Of a stretch of 64,000 nucleotides of DNA, positions 45,955 to 56,760 are shown piece by piece. Both the position numbers and the translations under genes were made by a program. The stretch comes from JAJCYL01 sp963664285 (lineage in GTDB: Bacteria; Bacteroidota; Bacteroidia; Cytophagales; Cyclobacteriaceae). How positions within the stretch are numbered: position 1 is the stretch's first letter; the number at the start of each line of letters is the position of its first letter. The DNA lies in NCBI GenBank assembly GCA_963664285.2, contig CAXXNX010000069.1:14443-78442 (forward strand), written 5' to 3'. The notes beneath the pieces were generated by a model, which had not been told where the DNA came from, did not search any database, and saw nothing but the letters and a program-made list of their open reading frames with translations.

Positions 45955-47241
45955 ATGCTCAGACTATTCTTACCAATAATATTACTACTATTTAATGGCT
46001 GTTTGCCTGTCAGCCAGTCAACTACCAGTGCCATCCAAACAAATTCAAAAAAACTTATTTTTCAAGATTACCGATATGAATCAAACATCTTGTCTGATAT
46101 TCTCTATCCAAACAGGGGGTTTGTTCAAGATGTTGTACAGAGTTCAGTAATAGCTTTCAATGGTGAAACTCGTTTAATTCTTGAATTTGACGAACTCCAT
46201 GCGGACTACCTGGATTATAATGTCAAAATTATTCACTGTAATGCAAATTGGACCAAATCTACTTTACCGGATCTGGAATTCACTGAAGGATATAACCAAT
46301 ACCCGATTAGAACTTTTGATTACTCTCAGAGCACACTTATCCCCTATACTCATTACACCTTCGAAGTACCACCGGTAAAATTGCCTGGCAATTACCTTTT
46401 ACTGGTCTATAGAGGTACTAATCAAAGTGATTTGATCTTAACGAAAAGATTTGTCGTTTTTGATTCCAGAGTACAGATAAGTCCTAAAATTGCAGTTTTG
46501 ACCGGTGCAACAGGCAGGTTTCAGAATCACCAGATTGAGTTCCAGATTAATTATGACGGGTTGGAGTTGATGAATCCCTACACTGACATAAACGTTATTA
46601 TTAGACAAAATCAACGTTGGGATAATGCCATTACCGGATTAAAACCCACACAAGTTCGTGAGGATCGAGCACTGCTGCACTATCGTCATTTTACGGGAGA
46701 AAACACTTTTAGGTCGCTCAACGAATTTCGCATTGCTGACTTGAGATCAACAACTTTTAAAGGGCAGCATATTGCACAAATTGCTAAGGGATCAGACAGC
46801 ATTGCAGCACATCTTGCCATAGACAGACCCCGAACAACCGAAGTATATAGCCAATACAGTGATCTGAATGGAGGATATATAATCGAAAACAATGATCCAG
46901 GCGCCGATTACCTCGAAGAAGACTATATCACGACATATTTTTATCTTAACCACCGGCAAATATCAAATCCAATTTATATAGTGGGAGCCTTTAATAACTG
47001 GCAAAAAGAAAACCGAATGGTTTTTAATAATGAGAGACAGATGTACACGACCAGTTTAATCTTGAAACAAGGTTTTTACAATTACTTATACTATGTCGAA
47101 AATGGCGATCCGGACCCATATTTTCTGGAGGGTTCATTTTTTGAAGCGGAAAATGACTATGATATCATTGTGTACTATAGAGACCCACGGACTTTCTCGG
47201 ATCTAGCTATTGGATATGTCAGTTTCAACAGCAGGAATTAA
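45955..47241 (+). CDS. Type IX secretion plug-like lipoprotein (DUF5103)
   Basis: A 428-residue protein with a lipoprotein-type signal (LPIILLLFNGCLPV, Cys 16). It has the DUF5103 features VIAFNGETRLILEFDELHAD, NYDVKIIHCNANW-like text, FVVFDSRVQISPKI and the C-terminal NPIYIVGAFNNWQKENRM. This family includes the plug that seals the SprA/Sov translocon of the T9SS. It agrees with the sorting-domain protein at 24.2 kb. It follows the DinB-like gene with a 2-base gap. It is intact. Confidence 0.82.
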   Translation: MLRLFLPIILLLFNGCLPVSQSTTSAIQTNSKKLIFQDYRYESNILSDILYPNRGFVQDVVQSSVIAFNGETRLILEFDELHADYLDYNVKIIHCNANWTKSTLPDLEFTEGYNQYPIRTFDYSQSTLIPYTHYTFEVPPVKLPGNYLLLVYRGTNQSDLILTKRFVVFDSRVQISPKIAVLTGATGRFQNHQIEFQINYDGLELMNPYTDINVIIRQNQRWDNAITGLKPTQVREDRALLHYRHFTGENTFRSLNEFRIADLRSTTFKGQHIAQIAKGSDSIAAHLAIDRPRTTEVYSQYSDLNGGYIIENNDPGADYLEEDYITTYFYLNHRQISNPIYIVGAFNNWQKENRMVFNNERQMYTTSLILKQGFYNYLYYVENGDPDPYFLEGSFFEAENDYDIIVYYRDPRTFSDLAIGYVSFNSRN

Positions 47242-47327
47242 TAGTGTACTTCACGTTTGATCACATTCAAATTTTCGTTTTGAAGGTATTTAGCTAACTT
47301 ATTGCTGGTTTTTAAGGTCAATTACTT

Positions 47328-49733
47328 GTGAACAGGGCATTAATTTTTCTTTATTTACTTTTACCTATCTCAACCTATGCCCAGGTAAGGAATGAACTTA
47401 TTTGGAAGCCAACTTTAAATGACGACACCGAGGAGGAGTACCAACAAAACTACAAACGTGTTTTAAAAGCCGGCTTTAAACTTGATCTCGAATCACTCAG
47501 TCATGATGATGTAATAGTATCCTTCACTGATTTAACTACACTTTCCCGCAATATTCCGGGAAAATCAGACGGAATTTCGTTCAACTATACAGATCAGTCT
47601 GGCGTAGCGAAAGAAATCTTTGCCGACCGAAATGATATCCATGTCCAACTTAAGAATAGATTAGAACTATATCTCGACGATATCCTTTCCAGAATAAGAA
47701 TTCGGGGATCTGTAGAAGGCTATAAAAAAAGGAACGAAAAGATTTTCAACTTGTCCTAAAAGGTAAAAAGTTGGGTGTGAAATGGAGAAATTATTCCTGG
47801 CCCGTCAATCTTGGAAAAGTTGAGAAGCTGAATAACAAAGTACCCTACTCTGTTTCATTTATTTGTAAAAAAGTTCCTTATGCTAGTTTGGAATTCGATT
47901 CATTGTACTCTGACATTACTGGCAATTTACCCCAGCTGGATAATGAAGTCTGTGAACCCATTGATCGGTTCACTTTTTATAAGAAATACTTCGGCCTGAA
48001 ATATGAAGGAATTCGATACCGGCCATACCGGCCACGCTCAGGGATTAATAAAAGGAAAAACTTCAGATTGTTTTTCGATAAAGCCAGTGCCAGCTATAAT
48101 AAAAATGAAATTAACGATATCATCAAGTACCTCAATGACAGCAACTTGGTTATTCGAACTGCCAAAATTTTAGCTTTTGCGTCAGTTGAAGGTGATTCAG
48201 TTATCAATATGCGCCTACAGGAAGAGCGGGCTATGGTGCTGATGAGAACCCTGGAAAAAGCTAATAATGACACGATAGAAATAAGCCTTGAAACAAGGGA
48301 GGATTGGGGGCAGTTTAAATCGCAATTGAGTCGCACACCATTTAAAGATCGCTATTCCAGGACCAAGTGGAAGAAACTTTTCGAAAATGACTCAATTGAA
48401 GCCAGGTTTGAAAAATATCTTAAGCAACAGCGGCGAGCTGTGCTGTACCTCACATTAACCCAGAGATTAACTGATGAACAAAAAGTAACAATAGCTTTCG
48501 GTGATTTCAACCGGGCAGTTGAGCGATATAATCCCAATGCACGGCACGATCAACATAAGAATCTAATAAGACGTGTATTTGCCATAAAAAAATATCTTGA
48601 GATCCAGGCCTTCAGAGGTAAGGCGGACAAAGAACATGTTTGTACACTCTTCCCTCCTTCCATTAATGAATTCCATATCGTGACGCTCTATGAAACGGCC
48701 AAAATCATCCAGAACGGGCAACGTCCCTTGTGCGAAAATATTGAGGACATTATCCTTGCCGCTCACTTTTCGGTTCTGGATCTCATACAGATATATGGTG
48801 AAAACAGGCTGTATGTTCAACAAGCCCTGGATATCCAATCATTTGCCTATGAGATGGTGGCTAGAGGCAAGGTGTCAACGGGAATCCTGTGCCAGCTGGA
48901 TTATCCTGATAAGTCTTACTTCTATAATCTTATCCTGAACAAATTATATTTTCAGGATCATCAGGGCTATGACAGTTATGAGAACCTACCCTGCCTGGAG
49001 AGTTATCTCGACCGCAAACATACTTCTCTCAGATTCTTCGCCTCTCTGGAGGATGCCCAGGTTCTGCCGGATAACAGACCTAAAAGCCGTTATTATTTCG
49101 TTCTCAAAAAGATTGTCCTGGAAAATGACGAATATGTCAAAAAGCTTGTCGATCGGTCTGATTATATATTACAGTTCGACATCTTCGAATTCCTTTTTTA
49201 CAACATAAATAACTGGTCTGTTTGGGAAGGTAAACTGTTTGATGATGAGGTTACTCCTAAAATTATGGCCCAACAATTGAGACGGCTCCACAGTATGAAG
49301 GCTATGATTTGCCCCAATCAGATAAATTCATTGACATTACATTTTCATCTTAAGGTGCTGCATTATTCACTGGTCAATGCTGTGGCAGATGATCTCACTT
49401 CACAATCAATTGACTACATTTCTCATTATTACCAGCAACATGCAGCCAAAATGAACGATAGGCTTGCACTGATCGTGGCTAAGCAATTAATGGCCATGAC
49501 ACCATTATATTTCCGCAATGAACCGGCTTCGCGAGGCCTATGATGTCCTGCGGCTTAAAGATTGGAAGGAACCGCTTAAAGGCGAGGCGCTTAACTACTA
49601 TCTCAACCTGGTTAACCTGGTAGCCAGAGATAGGGAGGGACGGATGGAGATCTTAAAAACCAAATATCCGAAAGATGTTTGGAACTCCTTTTTTACCGGT
49701 AAATACAGTATTCAAAAAGATTCATATCCTTGA
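47328..49733 (+). pseudogene. Large exported protein of unknown function, two frameshifts
   Basis: The start is GTG 47328 with a signal peptide (ALIFLYLLLPISTYAQ). One A is missing near 47740-47745 (RNEK then DFQLVLKGKKLGVKW), and another shift near 49525 moves the end (NEPASR then EAYDVLRLKDWKEP). Corrected length is about 800 residues. A middle part (FRLFFDKASASYNKNEINDI, then ILAFASVEGDSVINMRLQEERA) resembles an OmpA-like peptidoglycan-binding pattern, followed by a long helical region. I do not know its role. It lies between the T9SS plug gene and trmB. The two lesions may be sequencing errors. Confidence 0.65.
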
Positions 49734-49771
49734 TAAACTTCTTTTCCTAGATTTGAAGCCACAATGCATCT

Positions 49772-50428
49772 ATGAGAAGCAAACTACAACGTTTCAAAGA
49801 GAACTTTGAACGTGATAATGTCATTGAACCAGGTAAGGATATCTACGAAAAGATCAAAGGAAATTGGAATGAAATTTACTTCAAAAACGATCATCCCATT
49901 GTTCTTGAAGTAGGATGCGGCAATGGAGAATACACGCTAGGGTTTGCAGGAAATTTCCCTGAAAAAAACTTTCTGGGAGTAGATGTAAAGGGAACGCGCA
50001 TTTGGAGAGGTAGTAAAGATGCAATTGACAAAGAGTTAAGTAATGTAGCCTTTTTAAGAACACAGATTCTGCAAATCCAGAATTTCGTAGCACCAACGGA
50101 AGTGTCTGAAATCTGGATCACATTTCCTGACCCACGACCAAGAAAACGTGATGTCAAAAGACGGCTTACTGGTCCCCGGTTTTTAAACATTTATCAAGAA
50201 TTACTTCGGGATAATGGTTTGGTTCATCTTAAAACGGACAATACCGCTCTCTTCGACTATACACTTGAAGTACTGGAATCAGAAATAGAGGTGAAAGAAC
50301 TGGTTCATACCCACGATCTATACAGTACCAACTTTTTGCAAGACCATTTAGGCATACAAACAAGGTATGAAAAGATGTTTATGGCCAAAGGCGAAAAAAT
50401 CAAGTACTTAAGATTTCAATTTGTATAA
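49772..50428 (+). CDS. trmB: tRNA (guanine-N7)-methyltransferase
   Basis: A 218-residue protein. SAM motif I is VLEVGCGNGEYTLGFAGNFP, followed by NFLGVDVKGTRIWRG, EIWITFPDPRPRKRDVKRRLT (the family signature FPDP) and LVHLKTDNTALFDYT. It methylates G46 in the tRNA variable loop. It is intact and of normal length. Confidence 0.93.
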   Translation: MRSKLQRFKENFERDNVIEPGKDIYEKIKGNWNEIYFKNDHPIVLEVGCGNGEYTLGFAGNFPEKNFLGVDVKGTRIWRGSKDAIDKELSNVAFLRTQILQIQNFVAPTEVSEIWITFPDPRPRKRDVKRRLTGPRFLNIYQELLRDNGLVHLKTDNTALFDYTLEVLESEIEVKELVHTHDLYSTNFLQDHLGIQTRYEKMFMAKGEKIKYLRFQFV

Positions 50429-50536
50429 ATAATTCAACACCGACATTCTCATTCAACAAGACATCGATTTTCCAATTCTACATTCTTAACTTCTTCATCC
50501 TTACTTCTTCACTCCATTTCTTCTATCTTGGTAGAG

Positions 50537-51511
50537 ATGAAACTCTCTTTGGTTATAACGGTCTTCAACGAAGAGGACAATATTGAGCCGCTTATGGCTT
50601 CAATCTCCGAGTCTCTCAGTGATCTCAACTACGAAGTAGTGTTTGTTGATGATGGCTCTACAGATCAGACTGTTGTCAAAATTAAGGAACAAGCTGATCC
50701 TTGCATCAAATTGGTAATTCTTACCCGAAATTATGGTCAGACTGCTGCCATGACGGCAGGAATTGATCAGGCCACAGGTGATTATATCGTTACCCTGGAT
50801 GGCGACCTACAAAATGATCCCGCGGACATCCCTATGATGGTGAAACAATTACAAAAGGAGGACTGTGATGTTGTGGCTGGTTGGCGCAAGAACCGAAAAG
50901 ATAACATTCTTAGAAAGATACCAAGTAGTATTGCAAACGGTATAATTCGCTGGCTTACCGGGGTTCAATTGCGTGATTACGGCTGCACACTCAAGGTCTT
51001 TAAATCACAAATAGCCAAAAACCTGGGGTTATATGGTGAACTACATCGCTTTATTCCTGTCTTAGCCCACATGCAGGGCGCCAATATGATCCAGGTACCT
51101 GTAAATCATCATCATCGGAAATATGGTACCTCCAAGTACGGGATCGGTCGCGCTTTCAAGGTAGCAAGTGACCTGATGTTAATGGTCTTTTTCCAGAAAT
51201 ATCTGCAGAAACCGATGCACCTGTTCGGCACACTGGGCTTGTTTTTCTTCATGACCGGCTCAGTGATTAGTGCCTACCTGCTGGTAATCAAGTTAATGGG
51301 TGAAGATATTTGGGGCAGACCGCTATTGATCCTTGGAATAACTATGTTGCTAGGCGGCATCCAGTTGATAACCATTGGCTTTGTAGCTGAATTGATCATC
51401 CGGACTTACTATGAGTCACAGGATAAAAAAACTTACCGGGTAAAAGAAGTGTTTTCTACCGAAGAAGTTCAATCGTCGGTTTCCAGTGCCTCCAGGATAT
51501 CTGCCAACTGA
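50537..51511 (+). CDS. Family 2 glycosyltransferase, dolichol-phosphate mannosyltransferase/GtrB-like
   Basis: A 324-residue protein from ATG 50537; an in-frame TTG 50528 would add three residues. The GT-A domain has SLVITVFNEEDNIEPLMAS, VVFVDDGSTDQT and VTLDGDLQNDPADIP (metal-binding DxD). Two C-terminal membrane segments follow (LFGTLGLFFFMTGSVISAYL, ITMLLGGIQLITIGFVAELI). This group loads sugars onto lipid-phosphate carriers at the membrane. The last 43 bases overlap the convergent TrpF-like gene. Confidence 0.88.
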   Translation: MKLSLVITVFNEEDNIEPLMASISESLSDLNYEVVFVDDGSTDQTVVKIKEQADPCIKLVILTRNYGQTAAMTAGIDQATGDYIVTLDGDLQNDPADIPMMVKQLQKEDCDVVAGWRKNRKDNILRKIPSSIANGIIRWLTGVQLRDYGCTLKVFKSQIAKNLGLYGELHRFIPVLAHMQGANMIQVPVNHHHRKYGTSKYGIGRAFKVASDLMLMVFFQKYLQKPMHLFGTLGLFFFMTGSVISAYLLVIKLMGEDIWGRPLLILGITMLLGGIQLITIGFVAELIIRTYYESQDKKTYRVKEVFSTEEVQSSVSSASRISAN

Positions 51512-52062
51512 TCGTAGTCTTTAAACCCGGGTTTTTCCTCCAGGCTTCCTTTGAGGGCAACTCCTTTGATCGCCGTCTCCTCGATCCATAAGTGTACATT
51601 ATCTACGTCAATATTACAACCCAGGAGAATTGGGTAATTATCCGCCAGTTCTTTTAACTCATCCGGATCATCAAAATTCTCCAACAGGTAGTAATCGACC
51701 TGGTTGCCTACTTGACTCATTAGTAATTCCAATTCTTCTAAATCCGAACTCTTAATGTGCATTATAACAGGAAGGTCAAGGTCAAATATCACCTCAGAGT
51801 TGGTATCAGTTATTTGAACCATATCCACAGCATAGACCGAGATAAACTGTTTAATCGTTTCAACATTCGTATCGGTAAACTCTCCTACGAATTTCACACC
51901 AGCCACCCAGTCGGTGATTTCTTTGAATTGCTCCGGTGAAATAAAAGTGTCAGATTGCTTATTCAGGTTAAAGCCCAGCATCTCCACCCCCATACCGGCG
52001 CAATAGCGTGCATCACTAAGGTTAGAGATCTCTCCAACTTTTACTAGCGTTTTTAAAGCCAT
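51469..52062 (-). CDS. Phosphoribosylanthranilate isomerase-like protein (TrpF family)
   Basis: A 197-residue TIM-barrel-like protein. VKVGEISNLSDARYCAGMGVEMLGFNL matches the TrpF start (KICG.....A......GAD..GF) with the catalytic-type Cys replaced by a Gly/Glu arrangement. The end has LLGCNIDVDNV and GVALKGSLEEKPGFKDYD. No tryptophan genes are nearby. It may be a paralogue with another role. It is intact. Confidence 0.68.
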   Translation of the reverse strand: MALKTLVKVGEISNLSDARYCAGMGVEMLGFNLNKQSDTFISPEQFKEITDWVAGVKFVGEFTDTNVETIKQFISVYAVDMVQITDTNSEVIFDLDLPVIMHIKSSDLEELELLMSQVGNQVDYYLLENFDDPDELKELADNYPILLGCNIDVDNVHLWIEETAIKGVALKGSLEEKPGFKDYDQLADILEALETDD

Positions 52063-52247
52063 TATTTATAAATATCACCTCTAATTCAGGGTGCATCATA
52101 CCTAAAGTGGACTTCTCAAAGGTAAGTGAATTAGGAGAAAATGTCACGTAGCTGATCATGCTTATAATTAATCCATTTATCTTTGCATTGAGTTTCAAGG
52201 TTAACAGACTTTAACAAAAAACTGTTTAACCAGAACCAAAAAACTAC

Positions 52248-52268
52248 AAAAACCGTTAAACGGTTTTT
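52248..52268. terminator. Palindromic terminator-like hairpin before mnmA
   Basis: AAAAACCG (52248-52255) and CGGTTTTT (52261-52268) pair across TTAAA. Its A and T runs allow action on either strand. It lies in the divergent gap between the TrpF-like gene and mnmA, 45 bases before the mnmA start. It could be an attenuator of mnmA. Confidence 0.4.
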
Positions 52269-52313
52269 GAACTTGTGAAAAACCAGGCTGTGAACCTGGC
52301 GAACTAGCAAATT

Positions 52314-53420
52314 ATGAGCACAAAAGGACGTGTATTAGTGGCCATGAGCGGCGGCATCGACAGCTCTTTGGCTGCAGTACTACTGCATGAGCAAGGCTAT
52401 GAAGTAGTAGGAATGACCATGAAAACCTGGGATTATGCCAATTCCGGTGGAAGTAAAAAAGAAACCGGCTGCTGCAGCCTGGAATCTATTAATGATGCCC
52501 GCAACATTTCTGTCAATCTTGGGTTTCCCCACTACATCCTGGACATCAGGGAGGAGTTTGGTGACTATGTAATTGATCACTTTACCAGTGAATACCTAGC
52601 CGGCCGTACTCCTAACCCTTGTGTGTTGTGCAACACACACATCAAATGGGATGCGCTTTTGCGAAGGGCGGACAAACTGGGATGTGATAATATCGCCACC
52701 GGACATTATGCCACTTTAAAAGAGCAAAACGGCCGCTTTTACATTGCCAAAGGTAAAGATCTGAACAAAGATCAAAGTTATGCCCTTTGGGGGGTCTCCC
52801 AGGAAAGCCTGAGCAGAACCATTTTCCCTTTGAGTGATTTAACAAAACCCCAAATCAGGGAATTGGCTAAAGAAAGAGGCTTCCATGAACTGGTGAACAA
52901 ATCAGAATCCTATGAGATATGTTTTGTACCGGACAACGACTACCGTGGTTTCCTCAAACGACGGGTGGAAGGATTGGAAGAAAAAGTCAATGGTGGCGCT
53001 TTCGTTTTGGATGATGGTACCGTTATTGGAGAACATGAGGGCTATCCTTTCTATACGGTGGGCCAACGTAAAGGACTGAAAATAGCACTGGGTTACCCGG
53101 TCTATGTAACGGAGATACGCAAAGAAACCAATGAAGTAGTGTTGGGCACTTTTGACGAACTCTCCCGGGACGGGATGTATGTGAAGCAGTTGAATTTATT
53201 AAAGTACACTGATCTCAACGGACAACGTTTGGACACGACAACCAAAGTCCGCTATAATGATGCCGGTGCACCAGCAGTGATTGAGCAGGCAGGCGATACT
53301 ATGAAAGTCTACTTTGGCAAAGGCGTTAGCGCTATTGCGCCGGGACAGGCGGCGGTATTTTATGAAGGCGATGACGTGATTGGTGGTGGCTGGATTGTAA
53401 GCAGTTTCCATCAGAATTAA
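52314..53420 (+). CDS. mnmA: tRNA-specific 2-thiouridylase
   Basis: A 368-residue protein. The PP-loop SGGIDSS (residues 12-18) binds ATP. The two catalytic Cys are in GRTPNPCVLCN and ESYEICFVPD. GHYATL and KDLNKDQSYALWGVSQ are also typical. It adds sulfur to U34 of Lys, Glu and Gln tRNAs. It is intact and of standard length. Confidence 0.96.
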   Translation: MSTKGRVLVAMSGGIDSSLAAVLLHEQGYEVVGMTMKTWDYANSGGSKKETGCCSLESINDARNISVNLGFPHYILDIREEFGDYVIDHFTSEYLAGRTPNPCVLCNTHIKWDALLRRADKLGCDNIATGHYATLKEQNGRFYIAKGKDLNKDQSYALWGVSQESLSRTIFPLSDLTKPQIRELAKERGFHELVNKSESYEICFVPDNDYRGFLKRRVEGLEEKVNGGAFVLDDGTVIGEHEGYPFYTVGQRKGLKIALGYPVYVTEIRKETNEVVLGTFDELSRDGMYVKQLNLLKYTDLNGQRLDTTTKVRYNDAGAPAVIEQAGDTMKVYFGKGVSAIAPGQAAVFYEGDDVIGGGWIVSSFHQN

Positions 53421-53519
53421 TAACAAACGCCATAAACTGCAAATGGGTAAAGTTGTTTTAAGCATTAGTAAGTGTCATTGTTAAATATTGGTAAATTTTA
53501 GAAACTAAAAATATAACAC

Positions 53520-53527
53520 TAATTTTG
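53520..53527 (+). promoter_or_regulatory. Possible Bacteroidota -7 promoter element
   Basis: TAATTTTG matches the Bacteroidota -7 consensus TAnnTTTG, 21 bases before the cold-shock gene ATG. I see no convincing -33 TTG at the usual spacing. Confidence 0.35.
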
Positions 53528-53548
53528 CCTCACACTTTAATTATTATC

Positions 53549-53740
53549 ATGAGTAACGGAACAGTAAAATTCTTCAATAATGCTAAAGGATTTGGATTCA
53601 TCACGCCTGATGAAGGCGGAAAAGATGTATTTGTCCATCAAACCGGATTAACCGATGAAATAACCGAAGGAGATAAAGTAAGCTATGATGTAGAGAAAGG
53701 TCAAAAAGGATTGAACGCAGTAAATGTGAAGGTAATTTAA
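53549..53740 (+). CDS. Cold-shock domain protein
   Basis: A 63-residue protein from ATG 53549. The RNA-binding motifs are GTVKFFNNAKGFGFITPD (RNP1-type) and DVFVHQTGL (RNP2-type). It is an RNA chaperone of the CspA fold and is intact. A Rho-independent terminator follows 30 bases after the stop. Confidence 0.93.
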   Translation: MSNGTVKFFNNAKGFGFITPDEGGKDVFVHQTGLTDEITEGDKVSYDVEKGQKGLNAVNVKVI

Positions 53741-53770
53741 TATTACTCTTTAAATTTCTAGCATTAGAAT

Positions 53771-53798
53771 AAGCCTGTCAAAGTTGATGGGCTTTTTT
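53771..53798 (+). terminator. Terminator of the cold-shock gene
   Basis: AAGCCTGTCA pairs with TGATGGGCTT, followed by a run of six T. Confidence 0.75.
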
Positions 53799-53982
53799 AT
53801 TTGCATTGACAATTGCGACTTGAATAGGGCAGTATTTGACAACTCAATTTTAGAAAAAGCTGATTTCCGCACCTCCCTTAATTACTCAATCGATCCAGAA
53901 TTAAATCGTATCAAAAAAGCCAAAATTCTCGACACTTGGAGTTACCGGACTGCTAGGTCGGTATGATATAAAAATCGAATAA
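53798..53982 (+). pseudogene. C-terminal remnant of a pentapeptide-repeat protein
   Basis: Text CDLNRAVFDNSILEKADFRT shows the A(D/N)(L/F)xx pattern of pentapeptide repeats, followed by the usual tail SLNYSIDPELNRIKKAK. One extra A near 53925 shifts the frame; the tail then reads GVTGLLGRYDIKIE to the stop at 53982. The N-terminal repeats are missing: the frame begins directly at the terminator of the cold-shock gene, so a deletion probably joined the two. Confidence 0.6.
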
Positions 53983-54052
53983 ATCAATAGTATAGCCATC
54001 CATCTGATTAACCTCTGGGGTTGATGAATCCCGGGAAGATTTACTTCTAAGA

Positions 54053-54693
54053 TCATTTATCATCCGGATTGAGCAGTTTGAACACGATGCCACCCAAAGC
54101 TCCACCCCCAAGACAACCAACAAGATAGATCCAGATGTGTCCCCAGGAAAAGAAGCCCGCAACGCTTTGACTAATCGCCACTGCCGGGTTAAATGCACCA
54201 CCGGAGTATTTACCAAAAATGTAACCACAAGCTAAGACAGTAAAACCAATTGCCAGACCGTAGTAGCTATTACCTTCAGTGTCTTTTGAGGTTGCCACAT
54301 TTAATACAACGTACGCTAAAGCAAATGTTCCCAGAATTTCCGCTACCAAAGCAGGAGTTGATCCAAGCTCAGATACGGCGCCACTACCATCTCCAGAGGT
54401 ATTAAAAACCATTTTAGCAATTAATGCTGCAACCACGGCACCTACAATTTGTGCAACCCAATACATAATGGCTTCATTCATTTTGATGCGACCGCGTATT
54501 AAGACAGCAACCGTGACTGCAGGATTGTAGTGTGCGCCGGAAATGTGACCGCCCGCCATAAACCATTACCATGAGGATACTTCCTATAGCCAATAGATTA
54601 GCTACACCAGCATTGGCGTTGAGGGCAACCACCAGGCATAAAAATAGTGTTCCAAGAAACTCTGTAATTAATTAATTTGGGAGTGGAATTCAT
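54053..54693 (-). pseudogene. aqpZ: Aquaporin (MIP family), two frameshifts
   Basis: The C-terminal 168 residues hold both pore motifs, GAHYNPAVTVA and GGAFNPAVAISQ, which occur in one frame from 54559. The N-terminal part (ATG 54693, NSTPKLI, then EFLGTLFLCLVVALNANAG, ANLLAIGSILMVMVY) lies in other frames, shifted near 54665 and by one extra G near 54558. Corrected length is about 212 residues, a little short of the usual 230. It would conduct water across the inner membrane. It is probably nonfunctional unless the indels are errors. Confidence 0.78.
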
Positions 54694-55356
54694 AATTTCA
54701 ATTTTGAGTTAAGATTAATTTCAACAGTCAAAATAGTATTTTGAACTTCATGGATCAAGTCCGTAGAAATTTTAAAATATTTATTATCTAGGACACCGGA
54801 TGATCCGATGAAAGAAAAGCCCGCAATGTTCAATGACCTAATGGCCAATGCATTGGATATTCTTTAGTAAAATCGGGTTAAGGTAAAAGCTCCCCAAAAG
54901 TAAGGATCAGGATATACTTTCTTTAATTCGTTTCCAGCATTTTTGAAGGCTATGTCAAGCTGGCCAAAGCTACTCAGGTTTTCATAAAATAAACTCATAA
55001 ACTTCTGGGAGGCAGTATCATCAACTTTCCATAAAGATGTGACAAGGTTTTTAGCTCCCGCTTTTTGGAAAGCCCTTTTTAGTCCATAAATACCTTCACC
55101 AGGGACAATTTCCCCCAAACCAGTTTCACAAGCAGATAGTACTACTAATTCGGTTTGAAAGAGATTCATATCTTGGATCTCGGCAGCAGTAAGTAGGCCT
55201 TCCGACTCCAGGTTAAAACCACCGTATTCAGACCTTGTTTGAGCGCCAGCCAGTACTACACCTGAATTGGAAAGGCTTTTATAAAGTGAACTGTAAGACG
55301 AAGGGCCTCTATCATCAATCCAGTAGCCATGGGTGGCCAGATGAATGATATCAGAT

Positions 55357-56760
55357 CAGTAGTGTCCGGTAAAAATAAGAAAGCCATTCAAATTGCTACG
55401 ATTTGATAAATAGGGGCAATAAATAGGCATTATCACAAAAGCAGGCCCATGTTGATTTATTTAAGTTGGGAACAATGAAGGTTGGCGTTGTTGATTGTTT
55501 TTGATTAAGGTTTTATCTGGGTCATTAAGGAAGTCAAACAATGAGATATAGGCCATCAGATGGAACCTGACAAGGGCTACCATATTTGAATAGGCCCATT
55601 TTCTTTTCAATTGCCTTTTGACTACCTCTAACAATAGCATGGCAATCATAGAAGTCCATAATTGAATTTCAATGGCGTTGACATTATCGCCTAAGAAATA
55701 TTTGACTGGAAAGTTCTGTTTTAGTTTTTTAAACAGGAGTTCAATTTGCCAGCGATATTTATAAATCAATGCAATAGAGCCTGCATCAATTTGCATATCG
55801 TTAGTAACAAAAATGAATAATCGTTGGTATTTATCATCCCAATAGGCAATCCTTCGCTGTAAATGATCATATTTTTTGCCTTCTACTGAATACTGGACAG
55901 TTATTTTTTCATCCTTGATGACTCCCTGGTCAACATGGTCGGGGATATCAAACTCCTCGATGGGTTGGTATAAAGCATTATCTCTCATCCGGGTGATGTA
56001 GTGGACACCAGTTTTGCTCCATAGTTGGTATTGGTAATAGTCAACATACCCTTTGTCCATCACTATGTAAGAGCCTTCTGGTAAGTTTAGATATTGTAAG
56101 AAAGTGTGATCGTGTGTTGTGGCCGCAGTAAACCTGACCAAACAAGGCATCAACTCAATGGCATGCACCAGGGTGTGGGCTTTGATCCCTCCCTTGCTAC
56201 AGCCATCCCTTCGGGGCCTACCGGCCACCTTCAAAATGTCTTTGAACAAAGAGAAAACAGTTGAATCCACTATGTAAAGCTGCTTGAACAGTTCTAATTC
56301 TATTCGGCTGTCCGATAAAACATGATGCCACTTTCGATAAAGGTCCATATAAATCTCCCTGAACACTTCACTGCTCCTTCTTTTGTTACTATCAGAAAGG
56401 GTTGATCGACGACAACTCCGTATTAAACCCAGGTGCCGAAGTTTCCCCTCACTGGCCAAAAAGACCTGTTGTAAGCTCTCGAAGTGCTGTGGCCCCACAT
56501 AATGTGCTGTACAGCATGGTCACCAAATGATCCCATGTCTTAAAATATTTGCTATATCGATCTGATTGGCGCTTTTTAGCTATACGAGAAACTGAGCTTT
56601 TATCAATCAGTGAAAGAAGTTGTGCCAGGATCGGCTGTCCGGTAAAGTTTGTACTTTTATTCATGCGTTGTTTTTCTTGGTCGGACTTGAAAAACTAAGG
56701 CATTGGCAGGTAGGTTTCCCTACCTGCCCCTTTTTTTAAACTCTTTACCGGACACTACTG
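55357..56760 (-). mobile_element. IS4-family element (1,404 bp)
   Basis: The ends carry a 17-bp perfect inverted repeat CAGTAGTGTCCGGTAAA. A 9-bp target duplication ATATCAGAT flanks it (55348-55356 and 56761-56769). It lies inside the CHAT gene between the two catalytic halves. Confidence 0.92.
55461..56664 (-). pseudogene. IS4-family transposase, frameshifted
   Basis: The first frame from ATG 56664 (NKSTNFTGQPILAQLLSLID, then GATALRELTTGLF) is followed by a second frame (LASEGKLRHLGLIRSCRRST onward to 55461). DDE motifs are IVDSTVFSLF, IVMDKGYVDYYQ and YKYRWQIELLFKKLKQNF (the YREK signature). The shift at CTTTTTGG near 56463 needs +1 or -2, which is not the -1 slip usually used by IS elements, so a mutation or an error is more likely than programmed frameshifting. 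Corrected length is about 400 residues. Confidence 0.85.

Noticed and set aside
56440..56500. Programmed frameshift in the IS4 transposase
   Set aside because: The two frames would need a +1 or -2 shift at CTTTTTGG; IS elements generally use -1 slippery heptamers, so mutation or a read error is simpler.
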